A stretch of DNA of 64,000 nt from Rhabdophis nuchalis (GCA_039707465.1 CM077647.1:171860163-171924162); one strand, 5' to 3'; positions 30,105-41,836 are shown, numbered from the stretch's first letter. Numbers and translations are program-made. The notes: a model not told the origin generated them from the letters alone.

Positions 30105-31215
30105 GATCTAGTCTCTTCTTAAAAACCTCCAGTGATGGAGCATGCAAGCTGGTTAATTGCCCTCACTGTTGGGAAGTTTCTCCTTAATTCCAGGTTGCTT
30201 CTCTCTTTGATTAGTTTCCAACCGCTGTTTCTTGTCCTGCCCACCGGTTCTTTGGAGAACAATTTGACCCCCCACTCTTCTTTGTGGCAGCCCATCAAGT
30301 ACTGGAATACTATCATGTCAATTCAATTCAATTCAATTTATTAAATTTATAAACCGCCCCACTCTCCCCAAAGGAACTCGAGGCGGTGCACAGGAAGTTA
30401 AAATAGAATAAAAAGACACACATAACAATAAATAGTACTAAAAATAAATTAAACCCCAATACCCTGTGCTAAAAATCCTAAAACTATTAAAATCCTAAAA
30501 ACTTTACCCTCAAAGCCAAATTAAAACAATTTAAACTTCAGTCTATAACTAATGGTGTGGATTAGGCCAGGCTGGCGAGATGGAAGAAATGCGTCTTCAG
30601 ACTTCGGCGGAAGGAGGGGAGGTCCGTGATAGTTCTAATTTAGGGGGGTAGGTCGTTCCAGAGGGTCGGGCCTGCCACAGAGAAGGCCCTTCCCCTGGGC
30701 ATCGCCCGCTGGCACTGTCTAGTGGACGGCACCCGGAGAAGTCCCTCTCTGTGGGAGCGAATCGGCCGAAGGGATGTGTGAGGTAGGATACGATCCCGCA
30801 GATAGCTAGGTCCTGTGCCATGGAGCGCTTTAAAGATGGTAATCAATACCTTAAAGCGCACCCAAAAGGCCACAGGCAGCCAGTGCAGCTCGCGGAGGAG
30901 CGGTGTTATGTGGGAATGCCTTGAGGCTCCCAAAATTCCCCGCGCGGCCGCATTCTGAACTAACTGTACCCTTCGGGTGCACCTCAAGGACAGCCCCATG
31001 TAGAGAGCATTACAGTATTCTGTCTTCCCTAGTCCTTCTTTTCTTTAGGCTAGCCAAACCCAAATCCTGCAGCTTTCCTTCATATGTGTTAGTCTCCAGG
31101 CCTTTGATCCTCTTAGTTGCTCTTCTTTAAACTTTTTCCAAAGTTCTCCAAGATTATCCAAAGAATAACTTGATTCCCTCTTCTTTGTGCCAGATGTGTT
31201 TAGAGTATCCAATTT
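30105..31215 (-). mobile_element. CR1 3' fragment split by a LINE
   Basis: 30105-30310 and 31016-31215 are consecutive parts of one reversed CR1 (TACTATCATGTC, then TTCCCTAGTCCTTC). The other LINE at 30311-31015 was inserted between them. Confidence 0.75.
30311..31015 (-). mobile_element. CR1/L2-clade LINE 3' fragment
   Basis: Minus frame 30640-30999 encodes LLRELHWLPVAFWVRFKVL and LWNDLPP, the same C-terminus as at 455-2420. The 3' tail is an AATTC run at 30317. Confidence 0.85.
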
Positions 31216-31225
31216 TTTTCTCTAG

Positions 31226-31337
31226 GTCCTGGGTTGGTCCAGCGGTTCCGTCCAGATTTTAAGCAGAAGTTTGCCAATTTTTTTGATGACGATACCATCT
31301 CTGAATACATCTACCACTGCAATGCCCAGACGCCGAG
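31226..31337 (+). CDS. ABHD4: ABHD4 coding exon 5
   Basis: Encodes [20 protein letters not shown] and [17 protein letters not shown], the cap region typical of the ABHD4/5 subfamily. Acceptor TTTTTTCTCTAG; donor GTGAGG; 112 nt, leaving phase 2. Confidence 0.96.
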
Positions 31338-31379
31338 GTGAGGAAGCCCCCCGGTCCATCCATGTGTCCACCTGGTTAG

Positions 31380-32060
31380 CTTTACTTCCTTTATTGTCAT
31401 TGTATGTACAATACACACTTTACACATACAACGAAATTCACATAAAACCTAGAGACCAGGACCAACACACATAACAATCCCCAAACATATCTCCCCACCA
31501 CCACCAAAAAATTCCTCGCCAATAAACTACACAAACATCCACACAACATACCAAGTAGTGCTGTCCAATAGCTCACTGATGGTGACACACTAGTTCAGGG
31601 CTGGTCAACCTTTTTATACCTACCGCTCACTTTTGTATCTCTGTTAGTAGTAAGATTTTCTAACCACCCACCGATTCCACAGTAATGATGATTTATAAAG
31701 TAAGGAAGTCAATTAAATTTAAAAAATGAAAGTGCTTCTGTATCGGACAAAACCCCCACCGCCTACCATGAAAGCTGGAACGCCCACTAGTGGGCGGTAG
31801 GGACCAGGTTAACTACCACTGCACTAGCTCATTGTTGAGTGCCATTGTAGCTCTGGGATAAAAACTACTCAGAAGACATGTCCTTAGTTTTAATTGTTCT
31901 GTATCTTCTGCCAGAAGGCAACAGTCCAAAAAGATTGTAAGCAGGACGGGAAGAGTCTCTGAGAATGTTATCCAACTTCCTCAAACAGCGAGATGCGAAG
32001 ATGCCATCCAGGGCTGTTAGCTGGAGACCGGTGATATTCTGGGAAGTTTTAATGAATCTC
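31380..32060 (-). mobile_element. LINE 3' region, possibly Rex1/Babar type, with nested hAT
   Basis: The reversed 3' tail CTTTATTGTCATTGTATGTA lies at 31388. On the minus strand the region near 31915 reads NLFGLLPSGRRYR, a motif seen near the end of Rex1-like polymerases. It is interrupted by the hAT at 31596-31821. Confidence 0.45.
31596..31821. mobile_element. hAT MITE
   Basis: Ends CAGGGCTGGTCAACC and GGTTAACTACCACTG; flanks CACTAGTT and CACTAGCT match at seven of eight. Confidence 0.78.
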
Positions 32061-32064
32061 TCTA

Positions 32065-32525
32065 GGTTTAGGTTAGGTTTAGGTTTATTAAATTTGTATA
32101 TTGCCCTTCTCCCTGCGGGACTAAGGGCAGTGAACAGGCATCAGTAAAAACATATAAAAACATCAATAAATAGCATACTTTAAAATAATATTAAATTAAA
32201 TTAGGGCCCGTTCTAAAATCCAAGTTGAATAAAAACCAATTTAAAATAACCAATTAAAAGCTACTAAACCAGGCCGGCCACACGGAATAAGTGCGTTTTC
32301 AGAGCCCGACAGAAGAGGCGCAGGTTGGTGATCGTGCGTTGGTCAGGAGGTAGGTCGTTCCAGAGGGCAGGGGCTGCCACAGAGAAGGCTCTCCCCCTGG
32401 GGGTCGCCAGGCGGCATTGTTTGGCCGACGACACCCTGAGGAGGCCTAATCTGTGGGAGCGCACTGGTCGGTGGGAGGTATTTGGTAGCAGGAGGCGGTC
32501 TTGCAAGTAATCAGGCCCCAGTAAG
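32065..32525 (-). mobile_element. CR1/L2-clade LINE 3' fragment
   Basis: Minus frame encodes LLRVSSAKQCRLATPRGRAF and LWNDLPPDQRT; the 3' tail lies at 32070-32160. Confidence 0.82.
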
Positions 32526-32556
32526 AAGTTTGAGTGGTGGCAACAGGGGACTACAC

Positions 32557-32783
32557 CAGTGGTGGGCAAACTCATTAGTCAACAGAGCCAAATATCAACA
32601 ATACAACGATTGAAATTTCTTTTGAGAGCCAGAAGGTGTGGCCTGTTTTGTGGGAGTGGCTCAGTAGTCATGTGACCGGGTGAGCGTGGCCAACTTAGAA
32701 AATGTGGTGAAACTCACTTAACAATGGTCTTGCTTAGCAACCAAACTTTTGGTCATAAATTTGGTCAAATTGTGCTCATAAGT

Positions 32784-32823
<40 letters not shown>

Positions 32824-33766
32824 TCCTTCTTCCTTCCTTCCTTCCTTCCTTCCTTCCTTTCTTTCGCTCACTTTCTCCCACTTTCTTTTTCTTTCTTTTT
32901 TTCTTTTTCTTTCTCTCTTTTTCTTTCTGTCTCTCAATCTCTGTCTGTCTCTCTGTCTCTCTGTCTCCCTCTCCTTTGTCCGCCCATCTCTGTCACTCTG
33001 TGTGTGTCTGTCTCGCATTCACTCACTTAATCACTCATTCTGTGTCTCTGTCTATCTTTCACTCACTCTCTCTCTCTGTCTCTCCCTGTCACTCTGATTC
33101 CCTCCCTCCCACTCTGTCTCTCTCTGTCTCTGTGCCTCTCTCTGTCTGTCTCTCCCTCCACCACCTCCCCTGCGGAGCCTCCTCAGCCCCTGGTAGTAGC
33201 CTTGCCGGCATGCTGGCTGGGGAGACTACTGCTGCCTCTCTGGCCTTGGGGCAGCCACTGTGCTTCCCAGGGGCTGAGAAGGCTCCGCGAGAGGGGGAGG
33301 GAACCGGTGGCTAGTGGGTGAGCGAGCGAGCAAGCGGGATGGGCCGGCAAGGAAGGTTGTGGCGCCCAACAACCCTTCCTGCCCACCCGCTCCGCTGGCT
33401 CACCCACCGGATGCCGGTTCCCTCCCCCTCTTGCGGAGCCTTCTCAGCGGGGCGGGGCAGGCCGGCAGGGAAGGTTGCTGGGTGCCGCCGCTTGCTCCAC
33501 TTGCTCACCCACCGGCTGTTGGTGCCCTCCCCCAAAGGCCAAAGAGGCAGCCTTAGCCTCCCCAACCGACATGCTTGCCACTCGGCTGCTTCCCAGGGGC
33601 TGAAGAGGCTCCGCGGGGGCGGGGAGGTGAGCGAGCGGGGCGGGCAGGCAGGGAGGATTGGTGAGGCGGTGCCCAGGAGACGCCGTCGGCGAGGGTGGAG
33701 GAAGAGCCACACTCGAGTGGCCAAAGAGCCGCTTGTGGCTCCCGAGCCACGGTTTGCCGACCACTG
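32557..33766. mobile_element. hAT-like element, 1.2 kb, with simple-repeat core
   Basis: Ends CAGTGGTGGGCAAACTC and GGTTTGCCGACCACTG; 8-bp flanks GACTACAC and CACTAGAC match at six of eight. The interior has a CTTT/CTTC array (32786-32900), a pyrimidine-rich stretch to about 33170, and GC-rich direct repeats (CGGAGCCTCCTCAGC, 33175-33660). No transposase is recognisable. Confidence 0.65.
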
Positions 33767-33799
33767 CACTAGACAGATCCCAGTCTAATAGTTGTAAAG

Positions 33800-34070
33800 C
33801 AGTGGTGGGTTCCTACCGGTATGAACCGGTTAGGCCAAACCAGTAGTGGTATAGCGGCCTGGGGCACTGGAACTGTCAGCGACCCAGGTCTGCCATGCCC
33901 CTGAAGCAGCTCCCCGGTCTCTTCTCCCATCGGCGGCATGTTCCTGCGCATGTACAGAACAGTTTTCAGTCAACTGCGCATGCGTAGCGGCGAGCGAGCG
34001 AAGAGGGCAGCACATGCGCAAAACGCCCTCTCAGCGAACTGGTAGTAAACTGGTTAGGAACCCACCAGTG
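33800..34070. mobile_element. hAT MITE (CAGTGGTGGGTT family)
   Basis: Ends CAGTGGTGGGTTCCTACC and TTAGGAACCCACCAGTG; flanks TTGTAAAG and CTGTGAAG match at six of eight. Confidence 0.7.
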
Positions 34071-34775
34071 CTGTGAAGATAAGTGGCATTGAGGATGGTG
34101 ATAAGGCAATGAAACATTAGTACATGTAGCCGAGTGATGACCACAATTGAGCCCAAAATGTATGTTGTTAAGTGAAAATGTCCAGGTTTCAAATAACATC
34201 CAAAATTAAATCAGAGTCTGAGGTAAAGTATTGCTCAAAGTTCCAATTTATTAAGAGAGTCATGTTGGCACATCTGGGAAAACCCAAATCTGAAAGCTTC
34301 CTAGTTTTCCCCACCCAGTTGAGAGTTCAAGTTTGCCACATTTTACGACTTTTCTTGCCGAGGTTGTTAAGAGAATCATTGCATTTGTTAAATGAGTCAC
34401 ATTCAAGTGATTCCCCATTGACTTTGCTTGTTAGATGATCGCAAAAGGGATCACAGGCAACCGTCATAAGCGTGGGTCAGTTGTCAAGCATCTGAATTTT
34501 GATTACGTGACCATGGGGACGCTGCAACGGTCGCAAATGTGAAAAACGGTCACAGGTCACTTTTTGGGGGAGGGGGGGTTGCAACTTTGAACAGTCACTA
34601 AATGAACTCTTGTAAGTTGATTTGACTTACGGCTGGTCACTTAAAGTTGCACTCTGGATTTGAACTTCTGAAGGCTTTTCCCCCACCTCCCCATGGTCAC
34701 CAAAGCCACATTGGGCACCTGGCAACACAACAAATGCGTTGATGGCCATTTGCAGTGTCCTGCGGTCATGTGGGA
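34071..34775. other. ABHD4 intron 5, dispersed-repeat fragments
   Basis: 34110-34650 is made of several pieces of the CACTTAACAAC/GACTTACGGC-type repeat. No gene. Confidence 0.45.
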
Positions 34776-34786
34776 CTGCATTTTAT

Positions 34787-36327
34787 TTTTTTATTTTTAT
34801 TTAAAAAATTTTTATTTTCCACAAGTTATACATATGAACATGAAATTTACTTTTTTTTTTTTTACAATATTCCACCCAGTGTTATACAAAACGAAAGGAA
34901 GAGTTGGTTCTTCGGATATCTTCAATTATCTTTAGGATCTCCAAAATCCGCGTTCTCTGGGTACAGGTGTCGAGGCATCCAAAGTTCTAAGTGCATAGTC
35001 CACAAATGGCTTCCAAATCTTCCAGAAAATGTCTTTTTTATAGACCCCCTCTCTAAATTTAATATCACATGTCATTTTATCATTTAAAGCTAATTTCCAC
35101 ATTTCACAATACCACTCTTCTATTTTAATATTTACCTCTATTTTCCAGTATCTTGCTATTATAATTCTACCCATTATAATCATAATTCTAATCAGTTCTT
35201 TCTCATATTTTGTTAATTCTAATTCCTTAATTATCAGTAATAATATAGTTTCTGATCTCAAAGTTATTCTTTTCTTCATCATTTCAAACATCATTTCCTC
35301 CAGTTGTTGCCAAAACTTTTTCATTTTTTCACATTTATACCACATATGTTCATAAGTTCCCACTTCCATATTACATCTCCAACATTTATTACTGATTTTT
35401 TTATCCATCAATGATAACCTTAATGGAGTCCAATACCATTTCCAAACAACCTTAAAGTTGTGCTCTTTAATCCTTATAGACATAATCCTCATAATTCGAC
35501 TTTTCCAATTCACATTCCAATCCGAGTCTAATATTTTAATCTTAAATTCTTCCTCCCAATTCGTCTTCATTACCATTTGTGGATTTCCATCAAAGTTTAT
35601 AATCTTATATATCTTACTAACGAGTCCCTTTAACCCAATTTCATCCTTGATAATTTGAGATACTAAACTTTCAAATTCAGTTTTACTTCTGCCTATTTTA
35701 CATGTTCCCCTTACTTCCGTAGACCATTTTTCTACTTGTATTTTTTCAAACCAATTCAGCTCCAATTTTTCAATTATTTCTTTTTTTCTGCTCTCAATTT
35801 CTAATGCTCTTAACCAATTTACTATACTTCCTATATTTTCATCCTCAATTACTTTATCTCGACTTATATTTGTTTTAATCGGCCAACTTCCAAGTGTCTT
35901 CCCCAAGAAGGATATATCCGGAATCAATATTTTAACAAATGTATTCCAAATTTTACTCAATCCCTTTAACCAATAACTGTTAATTGCCTTTTTTGTTTTT
36001 ATTTTATCTAAAAACCATGTAGGGCCAAATCTCTTAATATCCTTTAACTCTAGATCTCCCCAATGACCATCTCCTCCTTTAAGTATTTTTATTACAGTTC
36101 GAATATTATAGGCCAAATAATAATTAAGTAGATTGGGAATTCCCAATCCACCTTCCTTTTGATTTTGATACCACATTTTCTTCATTAATCTAGGTCTTTT
36201 CCCACCATTGCAGAATTTATCTAATTTCTTCTGATATCCTTCCATATCCTTCTCTGTCAAATTTAATTGTAGCATCTCAAATAAAAAATTAAACTTTGGT
36301 AACAGCATCATCTTACACATTGCAATT
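34787..36327 (-). mobile_element. 5'-truncated L1 with a 476-codon open frame
   Basis: The minus frame 34932-36362 encodes the C-terminal portion of L1 ORF2 downstream of the RT catalytic motif (KFNFLFEMLQLNLTEKD; KMWYQNQKEGGLGIPNLLNY; the Cys-His segment NKCWRCNMEVGTYEHMWYKC). An exact 11-bp duplication CTGCATTTTAT occurs at 34776-34786 and 36328-36338, and a T/A-rich 3' tail lies at 34787. The unbroken frame suggests a young insertion. It cannot move on its own because the endonuclease and most of the RT are missing. Confidence 0.93.
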
Positions 36328-36338
36328 CTGCATTTTAT

Positions 36339-37350
36339 GATGGTTTTGTCCAAACCCATCACTTCTCATTTTCTGCAACACCACAAATGGTTGGTTCGCA
36401 CCACAAGTTTAACAACCGCCACACCCCAAAAAAAGAAAAGAGACGTAAAACCAAATTGGTCACGTGATGGACTTGTTTTACGTCCATTATGGCTGATGAG
36501 CACAATGGGCAGGATCCATTATGGTCGTAACTTGAGGACTTTATGTAAGAAATCTGTGGCGAAATGCTACCGGTTCGAGCCGGTTCGCCCGAACCAGTAG
36601 TAAAAAAATGCTTAACAAAGTAAAAAAAAAGTTCTGACGATCAGCTGCACTGTGCAATGATAGAAACTTTTTAGAAACTTTTTTTAGCCTTTGGGGTCCA
36701 TGTTTGTTCACATGAGGCTTCCCTGAGGCCTGGTAGGCCAAAAACGGGGGGGTGGGGTGGGTGGGAATGGGGAGGGTTGCTGCGAAAGAAAGGAAAGGAA
36801 TGAAGGAAGGAGAGAGAGAAAAAGAGAGAGAAAGAAAAGAAAGAATGAGAAAGAGAAGGAAGGAGACAGAGAAAGAGAGAGAAAGAAAAGAAAGAATGAG
36901 AAAGAGAAGGAAGGAAGAAAAAGAGAAATAAAGTAAGAAAAAGAAAGAAGGAGGGAGGGAGGGAGGGAGGGAGGGAGGTAGGGAGGGAGGGGAAAAGGAG
37001 AGGGAGGAAAGACCACAAACCTGTTACTAGACACAACTACCTTGAAAGAGCACAGCAATCCAAGGCTGGAAGGGACCTGGAGGTCATCTAGTCCAAACCC
37101 CTGCTCCAGCAGGACATTGTTAAAGTGAGTTTCTGTTGTTTTTTTTTGGGGGGGGAACAGTCACATGACTACAGAACAAAGCCCACTTAGTCACATCACA
37201 CACACACACACACACACCAAGCCACGCCCACAGAACCAGATTTCACCACTACAGGAAATACAGGGAAATTAGTGTTCGTTAAACTTTAAACTGAGTGGAG
37301 TTTGGATGCAATGGGAAATATTTCAGACTTCTCAGTTATGCTAAGTCCGT
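36339..37350. repeat. Repeat mosaic with purine tract
   Basis: 36355-36545 is dispersed-repeat material. 36560-36605 is the start of a CTACCGGTTCGAGCCGG-type hAT (compare 62012). 36780-37010 is a GAAA/GGGA purine tract, 37045-37125 a reversed CR1 tail (CAAGGCTGGAAGGGACCTGG), and 37195-37218 a CA run. Confidence 0.6.
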
Positions 37351-37760
37351 GGTGGAAAATGACCTCCCATTTGCTTGGAGCATTGTTTTGAGTGCTCCGG
37401 AAGCTTCAGAGATCTTCAGGAGGCTTCCCTGAAACCTCCAGAACACTCAAAACGACGCTCCGAGCAAATTGGAGGTCACTTTCGGTTTGGTCGAAGCATT
37501 GTTTTGAGTGCTCCGGAGACTTCAAGGAAGCCTCCTGAAGGTCTCTGAAACCTCCGGAGGGCTGGGGGTGGGGAGAGGCTCTTTTCACCCTTCCCAGGCT
37601 CCTATAAAGCCTCTGGAGCCTGGAGAGGGTGAAAAATGGCTTCCAAAAAGGGCAAATTCAGCTGCCCAGCGCGCGCATACGCGCTGGCCAGCTGACAGGG
37701 CAGCGCCTCGCATGCCCTAACAAATGACTCCGCACACCAACCGTGGCACCATCACAGATT
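37351..37760. repeat. Unnamed repeat with internal duplication
   Basis: GAGTGCTCCGGA-type segments recur at about 37390 and 37508. The outer ends (GGTGGAAAATGACC / GTGGCACCATCACAG) hint at a hAT-like element, but no clear duplication flanks it. Confidence 0.35.
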
Positions 37761-37794
37761 TATATCACTCCAGCCTAATGGTTGCACAATCTTT

Positions 37795-38275
37795 TCTTTA
37801 ATAATAATGATAATGATAATGATAATAATTTTAATTTATGGACCGCTCTCTCTCCCCGAAGGGACTCGAGGCGGTGCACAGGGGATTTAAAAATGCATAT
37901 ATAAAAACATAGACATAAATACAGTTTAAAAAGAAATTAAACTTAACCCTGCGCTAAAATCCCAGATTAACTAAAATTAAACCCCTAAAAAGCCCTAATA
38001 AAACAATTCAATTACCCCAAGCCAGCCAGGCAGAAGAAATGAGTTTTTAGTTTTTGACGGAAGGAGCGGAGGTCCATAGTTGTTCTAATTTCGGGGGGAA
38101 GATCGTTCCAGAGGGTCGGGCCCGTCACAGAGAAGGCCCTTCCCCTGGGCGTCGCCCGCTGGCATAGCCTGGTGGACGGCACCCGGAGAAGTCCCTCTCT
38201 GTGGGAGCGAATCGGCCGCAGGGATGTATGGGGCAGGATGCGATCCCGCAGATAGGTAGGTCCCGTGCCAACTGA
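37795..38275 (-). mobile_element. CR1/L2-clade LINE 3' fragment
   Basis: Reversed tail GGACTCGAGGCGGTGCACAG (37861) and C-terminal coding remnant to 38275. Confidence 0.8.
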
Positions 38276-38552
38276 AAATCTCCCTCAGTTGGATATAAAT
38301 AGTAAATGCTTTTTTGTTAATAGACAATTACTTATAATAAAACTGATGGAAAGATACATAAAGATTTTTGATTTAAAATATATAACCTAATACGAACTGT
38401 AAGTAACGACGGTGCAAGAATCTACGAAAGTTAACTGTAACCAATTGACACGCTTTTCTACAAGATGTAATGAAGGATGATTCTTTTTGTTATGTTTGTC
38501 TTTGATTAAAATGAAATAAAAAATTTATTAAAAAAGAAAAGAAAATCTCCAT

Positions 38553-38828
38553 CAGTGGTGGGTTCCGGATCCAGTTCCAACCAGTACGGTTGGAATGGGC
38601 CGGGCGGCATCCACATGGATGCAGGCAGCGCGCGCATGCATCTTGCCATTCAGCGACGCCTCTGTGATGCTCCAGCTGCTGTGCGGAAGTGCCTAAGACT
38701 TTAAAGACAGGTAAGGAGCGCGGGCGGGTGGGTCGGCTCTCTGGAGTACCAGAGCAGAGCGGTACCCGGTGCTCCGGGCAGGCTCCAGTATGCCCATACC
38801 GGGACGTTCCCCCTGCAACCCACCACTG
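38553..38828. mobile_element. hAT MITE (CAGTGGTGGGTT family), exact 8-bp duplication
   Basis: Ends CAGTGGTGGGTTCC and AACCCACCACTG; ATCTCCAT at both 38545-38552 and 38829-38836. Confidence 0.9.
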
Positions 38829-38924
38829 ATCTCCATTGAATGGAGCACCAACCACTGTGGAAGACAAAAGTATGTCATTATCTTCTCTCTTGTCCCAAAA
38901 ATGCTTTTTCAAGGAGCAACTGGA

Positions 38925-39060
38925 TTTCCTGGGTTTGCTTCGAAGAGTTGAAGAAGCTTCTTGGATGAGAAGCGAAACGTCTTCGGAGAAAAACCGGAAA
39001 GCCCGGTGGTCTCTTGAAAAAAGCACCCTTTGGGACAACCGTGACCGGGATGACTGAGAA
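38925..39060 (+). mobile_element. Penelope-like repeat fragment
   Basis: GAAGCTTCTTGGATGAGAAG then CGAAACGTCTTC, then TTTGGGACAACCGTGA. This conserved block of vertebrate Penelope-like elements recalls a hammerhead (GATGAG...CGAAACGTC), but the first core bases are TG instead of CT. It ends 37 bp before ABHD4 exon 6. Confidence 0.5.
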
Positions 39061-39097
39061 TTTCAGACATATGTCCTCTCTTCTTGTTGCGCCTCAG

Positions 39098-39284
39098 TGG
39101 GGAGGCAGCGTTCAAGGCCATGACCGAATCCCTAGGATGGGCCCGCCGTCCCATGTTGCAACGCATCCACATGATCCGGCGTGAGTTGCCCATCACCCTG
39201 ATCTACGGAGCCAACTCCTGGATCGATACCAGCACTGGGGAGAAGGTCAGATACCTACGGCCAGGATGCTACGTTGAAGATATG
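39098..39284 (+). CDS. ABHD4: ABHD4 coding exon 6
   Basis: Encodes SGEAAFKAMTESLGWARRPM and then ITLIYGANSWIDTSTG, the strand preceding the acidic catalytic region (D295 in IDTSTG). Acceptor TTGCGCCTCAG; donor GTAAGG; 187 nt, ending on a codon boundary. Confidence 0.96.
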
Positions 39285-39339
39285 GTAAGGCCTTGGGCCA
39301 GAGAACGGGGCTTCTGCAAATATGGACATCAGGCATAAA

Positions 39340-39900
39340 ATTCTCTTTCTCCCTCTCCCTCCCTCTCTCTCCTCCACTCTCTCTTACTCTTTCACCCTCT
39401 CTCCCACTCCCTCTCTCCCACCCCTCCTCTCCTTCCCTTTTCCTCCCTTCCTCTCTCTCCCTATCTCTTTTCCATTCTCCCTCTCTCTCTCCCTCTCTCT
39501 CCCCCTCTTTCCCTCACTCTCTCCCTTACTCTTTCATCCTCTCTCTCCCTCTCTCTCTCCCTCCCTCCCTTCCTCTCTTCCCTCTTTCTCTCTGTCCCTC
39601 TCTCCCTCCCTCACTCTTTCACCCTCTCTCTCTCCCTTAGGTTTCCTTCCCTCTCTCCCTATCTGTCTCCCTTTCTTTCTCTTTCCCTCTTTCCCTCCCT
39701 CTCTCTCCCTCTTTCCCTCCCCCTCTTTCCTTCTCCCTCCCTATCTCTCTCTCTCTCACTTTTTCTCCCACTCCCCCCACCCTCCCTCTCTCTCTCCCTC
39801 CCTCTCCCTCCTTCTTTCACCCTCTGCTTCCCTCTCTCCCTTTTGCTCCCTCCCTCCTTCCCCCTCTCTATTCCTCCCTCCCTCTCCCTCCGTGTCTCAA
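39340..39900. repeat. CT-rich pyrimidine tract, 560 bp
   Basis: Nearly pure CTCTCCCTC-type pyrimidines on the ABHD4 sense strand, within intron 6. Long open frames rich in Ser, Leu and Pro are composition artefacts. Confidence 0.95.
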
Positions 39901-40034
39901 CGGGACTTTTCTTCTTTCTCTTGATTCACTCCTTGTCCAAGAAGCTTCTACAGCTATTATTGGATGGTGGGGGATGGAAGGATTGATATTCCTAAGGAAT
40001 ATAAATCCTTCTCTTCCCCACCATCCAGTCACAG

Positions 40035-40150
40035 CTGAAGAAGCTTCTTGGATGAGAAGCAAACCCTCTGAACCCTCTTCAGAGAAAAAAACAAGAAAAG
40101 TACAGTTGCCTCCTGAAAAACAAAAAAGTACACCTCTGGGACATTTTCAC
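40035..40150 (+). mobile_element. Penelope-like repeat fragment
   Basis: GAAGAAGCTTCTTGGATGAG and the downstream AGTTGCCTCCTGAAAAAC block, diverged from 38925-39060. Confidence 0.45.
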
Positions 40151-40162
40151 CTCTGGTGTTTC

Positions 40163-40640
40163 TGTTGTGGCCCAGCTGGCTCCAGATGAGCTGCTGACAG
40201 ACTCTTCTAGCAAGGAACCCTTTGAGTCTGCTCTGGAGGAGGAGGGAGACCTTGGGGAGTGCTCAGAGTCAGGAGGCGCTTAAGGCATGGAGCAGTGGAG
40301 AGGATCAAAGGCACTTTGTCCATAATGCATGAGTGAGCAGGGCTGAGAGGCAGAGGCAGCAATTACATCGTAGGCCGGCTCACAGACAATGATTAAGAGC
40401 CAGGTGGTTGCTGAGTGGCCCCTCCCAAGAGAGCTTATAGGTGAGACATTGGGAGGGGACATTTGCAGGAAGCAACCATTTGAAATTGAGTATTCAAGAA
40501 AGTCTGTACCCTGTAGATGTGTTTGGGATTACATGAGTTGTCTGGGCTCTTAGCCAAAGCATTTGCTTATCTCGTAATTAAGCAGTGGCAAGCAGCCAAG
40601 CCTGTGTGTGCGGGGTGATTCAGCCTGTGGGACAGAACAC
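40163..40640 (+). mobile_element. Solo LTR, related diverged family
   Basis: Starts TGTTGTGGCCCAGC and ends CAGAACAC; GTTTC lies at 40158-40162 and 40641-40645. It shares the GGCCCAGC start and the CCCCTCCCAAGAGAG/GGGAGGGGACATTTGCAGGA region with family A. Confidence 0.6.
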
Positions 40641-40737
40641 GTTTCTATCCAAACGTGAATGGGATGGGCCACAGGATAAATACATCTACTTCCGGCTGAG
40701 TATGATGGCTGTTCCTCTTTTTGTCCTGCCCCTCTAG

Positions 40738-40827
40738 GCCATCCCCAGAGCCTCCCACCACGTCTATGCTGACCAACCCCGGGCCTTCAACACCGCGGTG
40801 GAACAAATCTGCGACTCTGTGGACTGA
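40738..40827 (+). CDS. ABHD4: ABHD4 coding exon 7 (terminal coding exon)
   Basis: Encodes AIPRASHHVYADQPRAF and ends ICDSVD followed by TGA. HHVYAD carries the catalytic His and the HxxxxD motif (residues 321-326). Acceptor TGCCCCTCTAG. The C-terminus matches the family end, so the gene is complete. Confidence 0.97.
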   Translation, partial: AIPRASHHVYADQPRAFNTAVEQICDSVD

Positions 40828-41234
40828 CCCTCCCGAACCGGAGTGAAAAAAAAAATAGCTCTTATCATGCCACCTTATCGCTCAGCTGCGGGGAGACGCA
40901 GAAGGCACACGCGCCACTTCTCGTGCCCTCGGGGCGCCGAAACTGAAATCCCTGTGGATCTGACTGCGAATGGATCTCCGGGGATCTCTGTTGTCCAGCC
41001 TGCACTCCCTTCCTCTCTCCCCATTCCCCTCGAATTGTCTTTCTACTTTAAAGGTTGCAGATCGCCTGCTTTGGGTTAATCCAAGTCTAACCATTGTATT
41101 ATTATTATTATTTTTTCCTGGTAATGTTTTGGTCTTGGTTGGATTGGTACCACATCCTCGCTGGTTCCTTGTGACGTTGGTTCCAACGACAGTCCCCTGC
41201 TCCCAATATTTTTCTTCCTTGTTTTCCTTCCTCC
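40828..41234 (+). other. ABHD4 3' UTR, proximal part
   Basis: Non-repeat sequence directly after the stop. No AATAAA occurs before the solo LTR at 41235, so the UTR probably continues through it. Confidence 0.6.
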
Positions 41235-41836
41235 TGTTCTGGCCTAGGCTTCCTAAGACCATGAAGCAGACTCCCCATCCCCCCAAAAAATCCTCTTTTA
41301 TTTAGGTTAAAGGGAATTCCTCTCCAGCAAAATCCTGGTCAACAGTCTTTCGAGAGATTTCACAACTATAGACCCTTATTAGGCTTGGAGAGCTGCCAGG
41401 CCGATATCTTCCAAATGCCATGCTGTAGCAGCAATTACTTGGCAAGAAGTCAGGAACAGATCTTCACCCTAATGAATTGAACTAATTGTTTCCTGTAAAC
41501 TCCCCTCCCCTTTCGCTCCTCTTTATTCCCTATGGGAGGGGCCATTCACCGTCCATCTGTGCCTTTACTCCTGAGTCAGCCCTTGTTCCTTAACTGTTCC
41601 CTTCTCCTGGCAGCTCTGCACATGCACACATCGGGAACAGGCTCCAGCTGTTCTTCTGCCCCACTCATCTCCGACTCCTAAGGCAGCTGATAACTGTCGG
41701 ACAGCCCTGGCCCCCTCTCTGCCTCCAACACAGAGCCCTCATCAGAGCCTTTCCCAGACTCCAGGACTGGCCCATGTTCCTCCCCAACCCCCTCACTGTT
41801 TGGGTCTGCCACCAGCTCTGCTGGCGGGCCACAAGA
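41235..41836 (-). mobile_element. Solo LTR, family A (minus orientation)
   Basis: TGTTCTGGCCTAGG start and GGGCCACAAGA end on the plus strand; flanks CCTCC and CCTGC. It lies 407 bp after the ABHD4 stop. Confidence 0.72.

Noticed and set aside
38940..38985. A full hammerhead in the GGATGAGAAGCGAAACGTC block
   Set aside because: The first two core bases are not CT and stem II is almost absent. Kept only as a Penelope-like marker.
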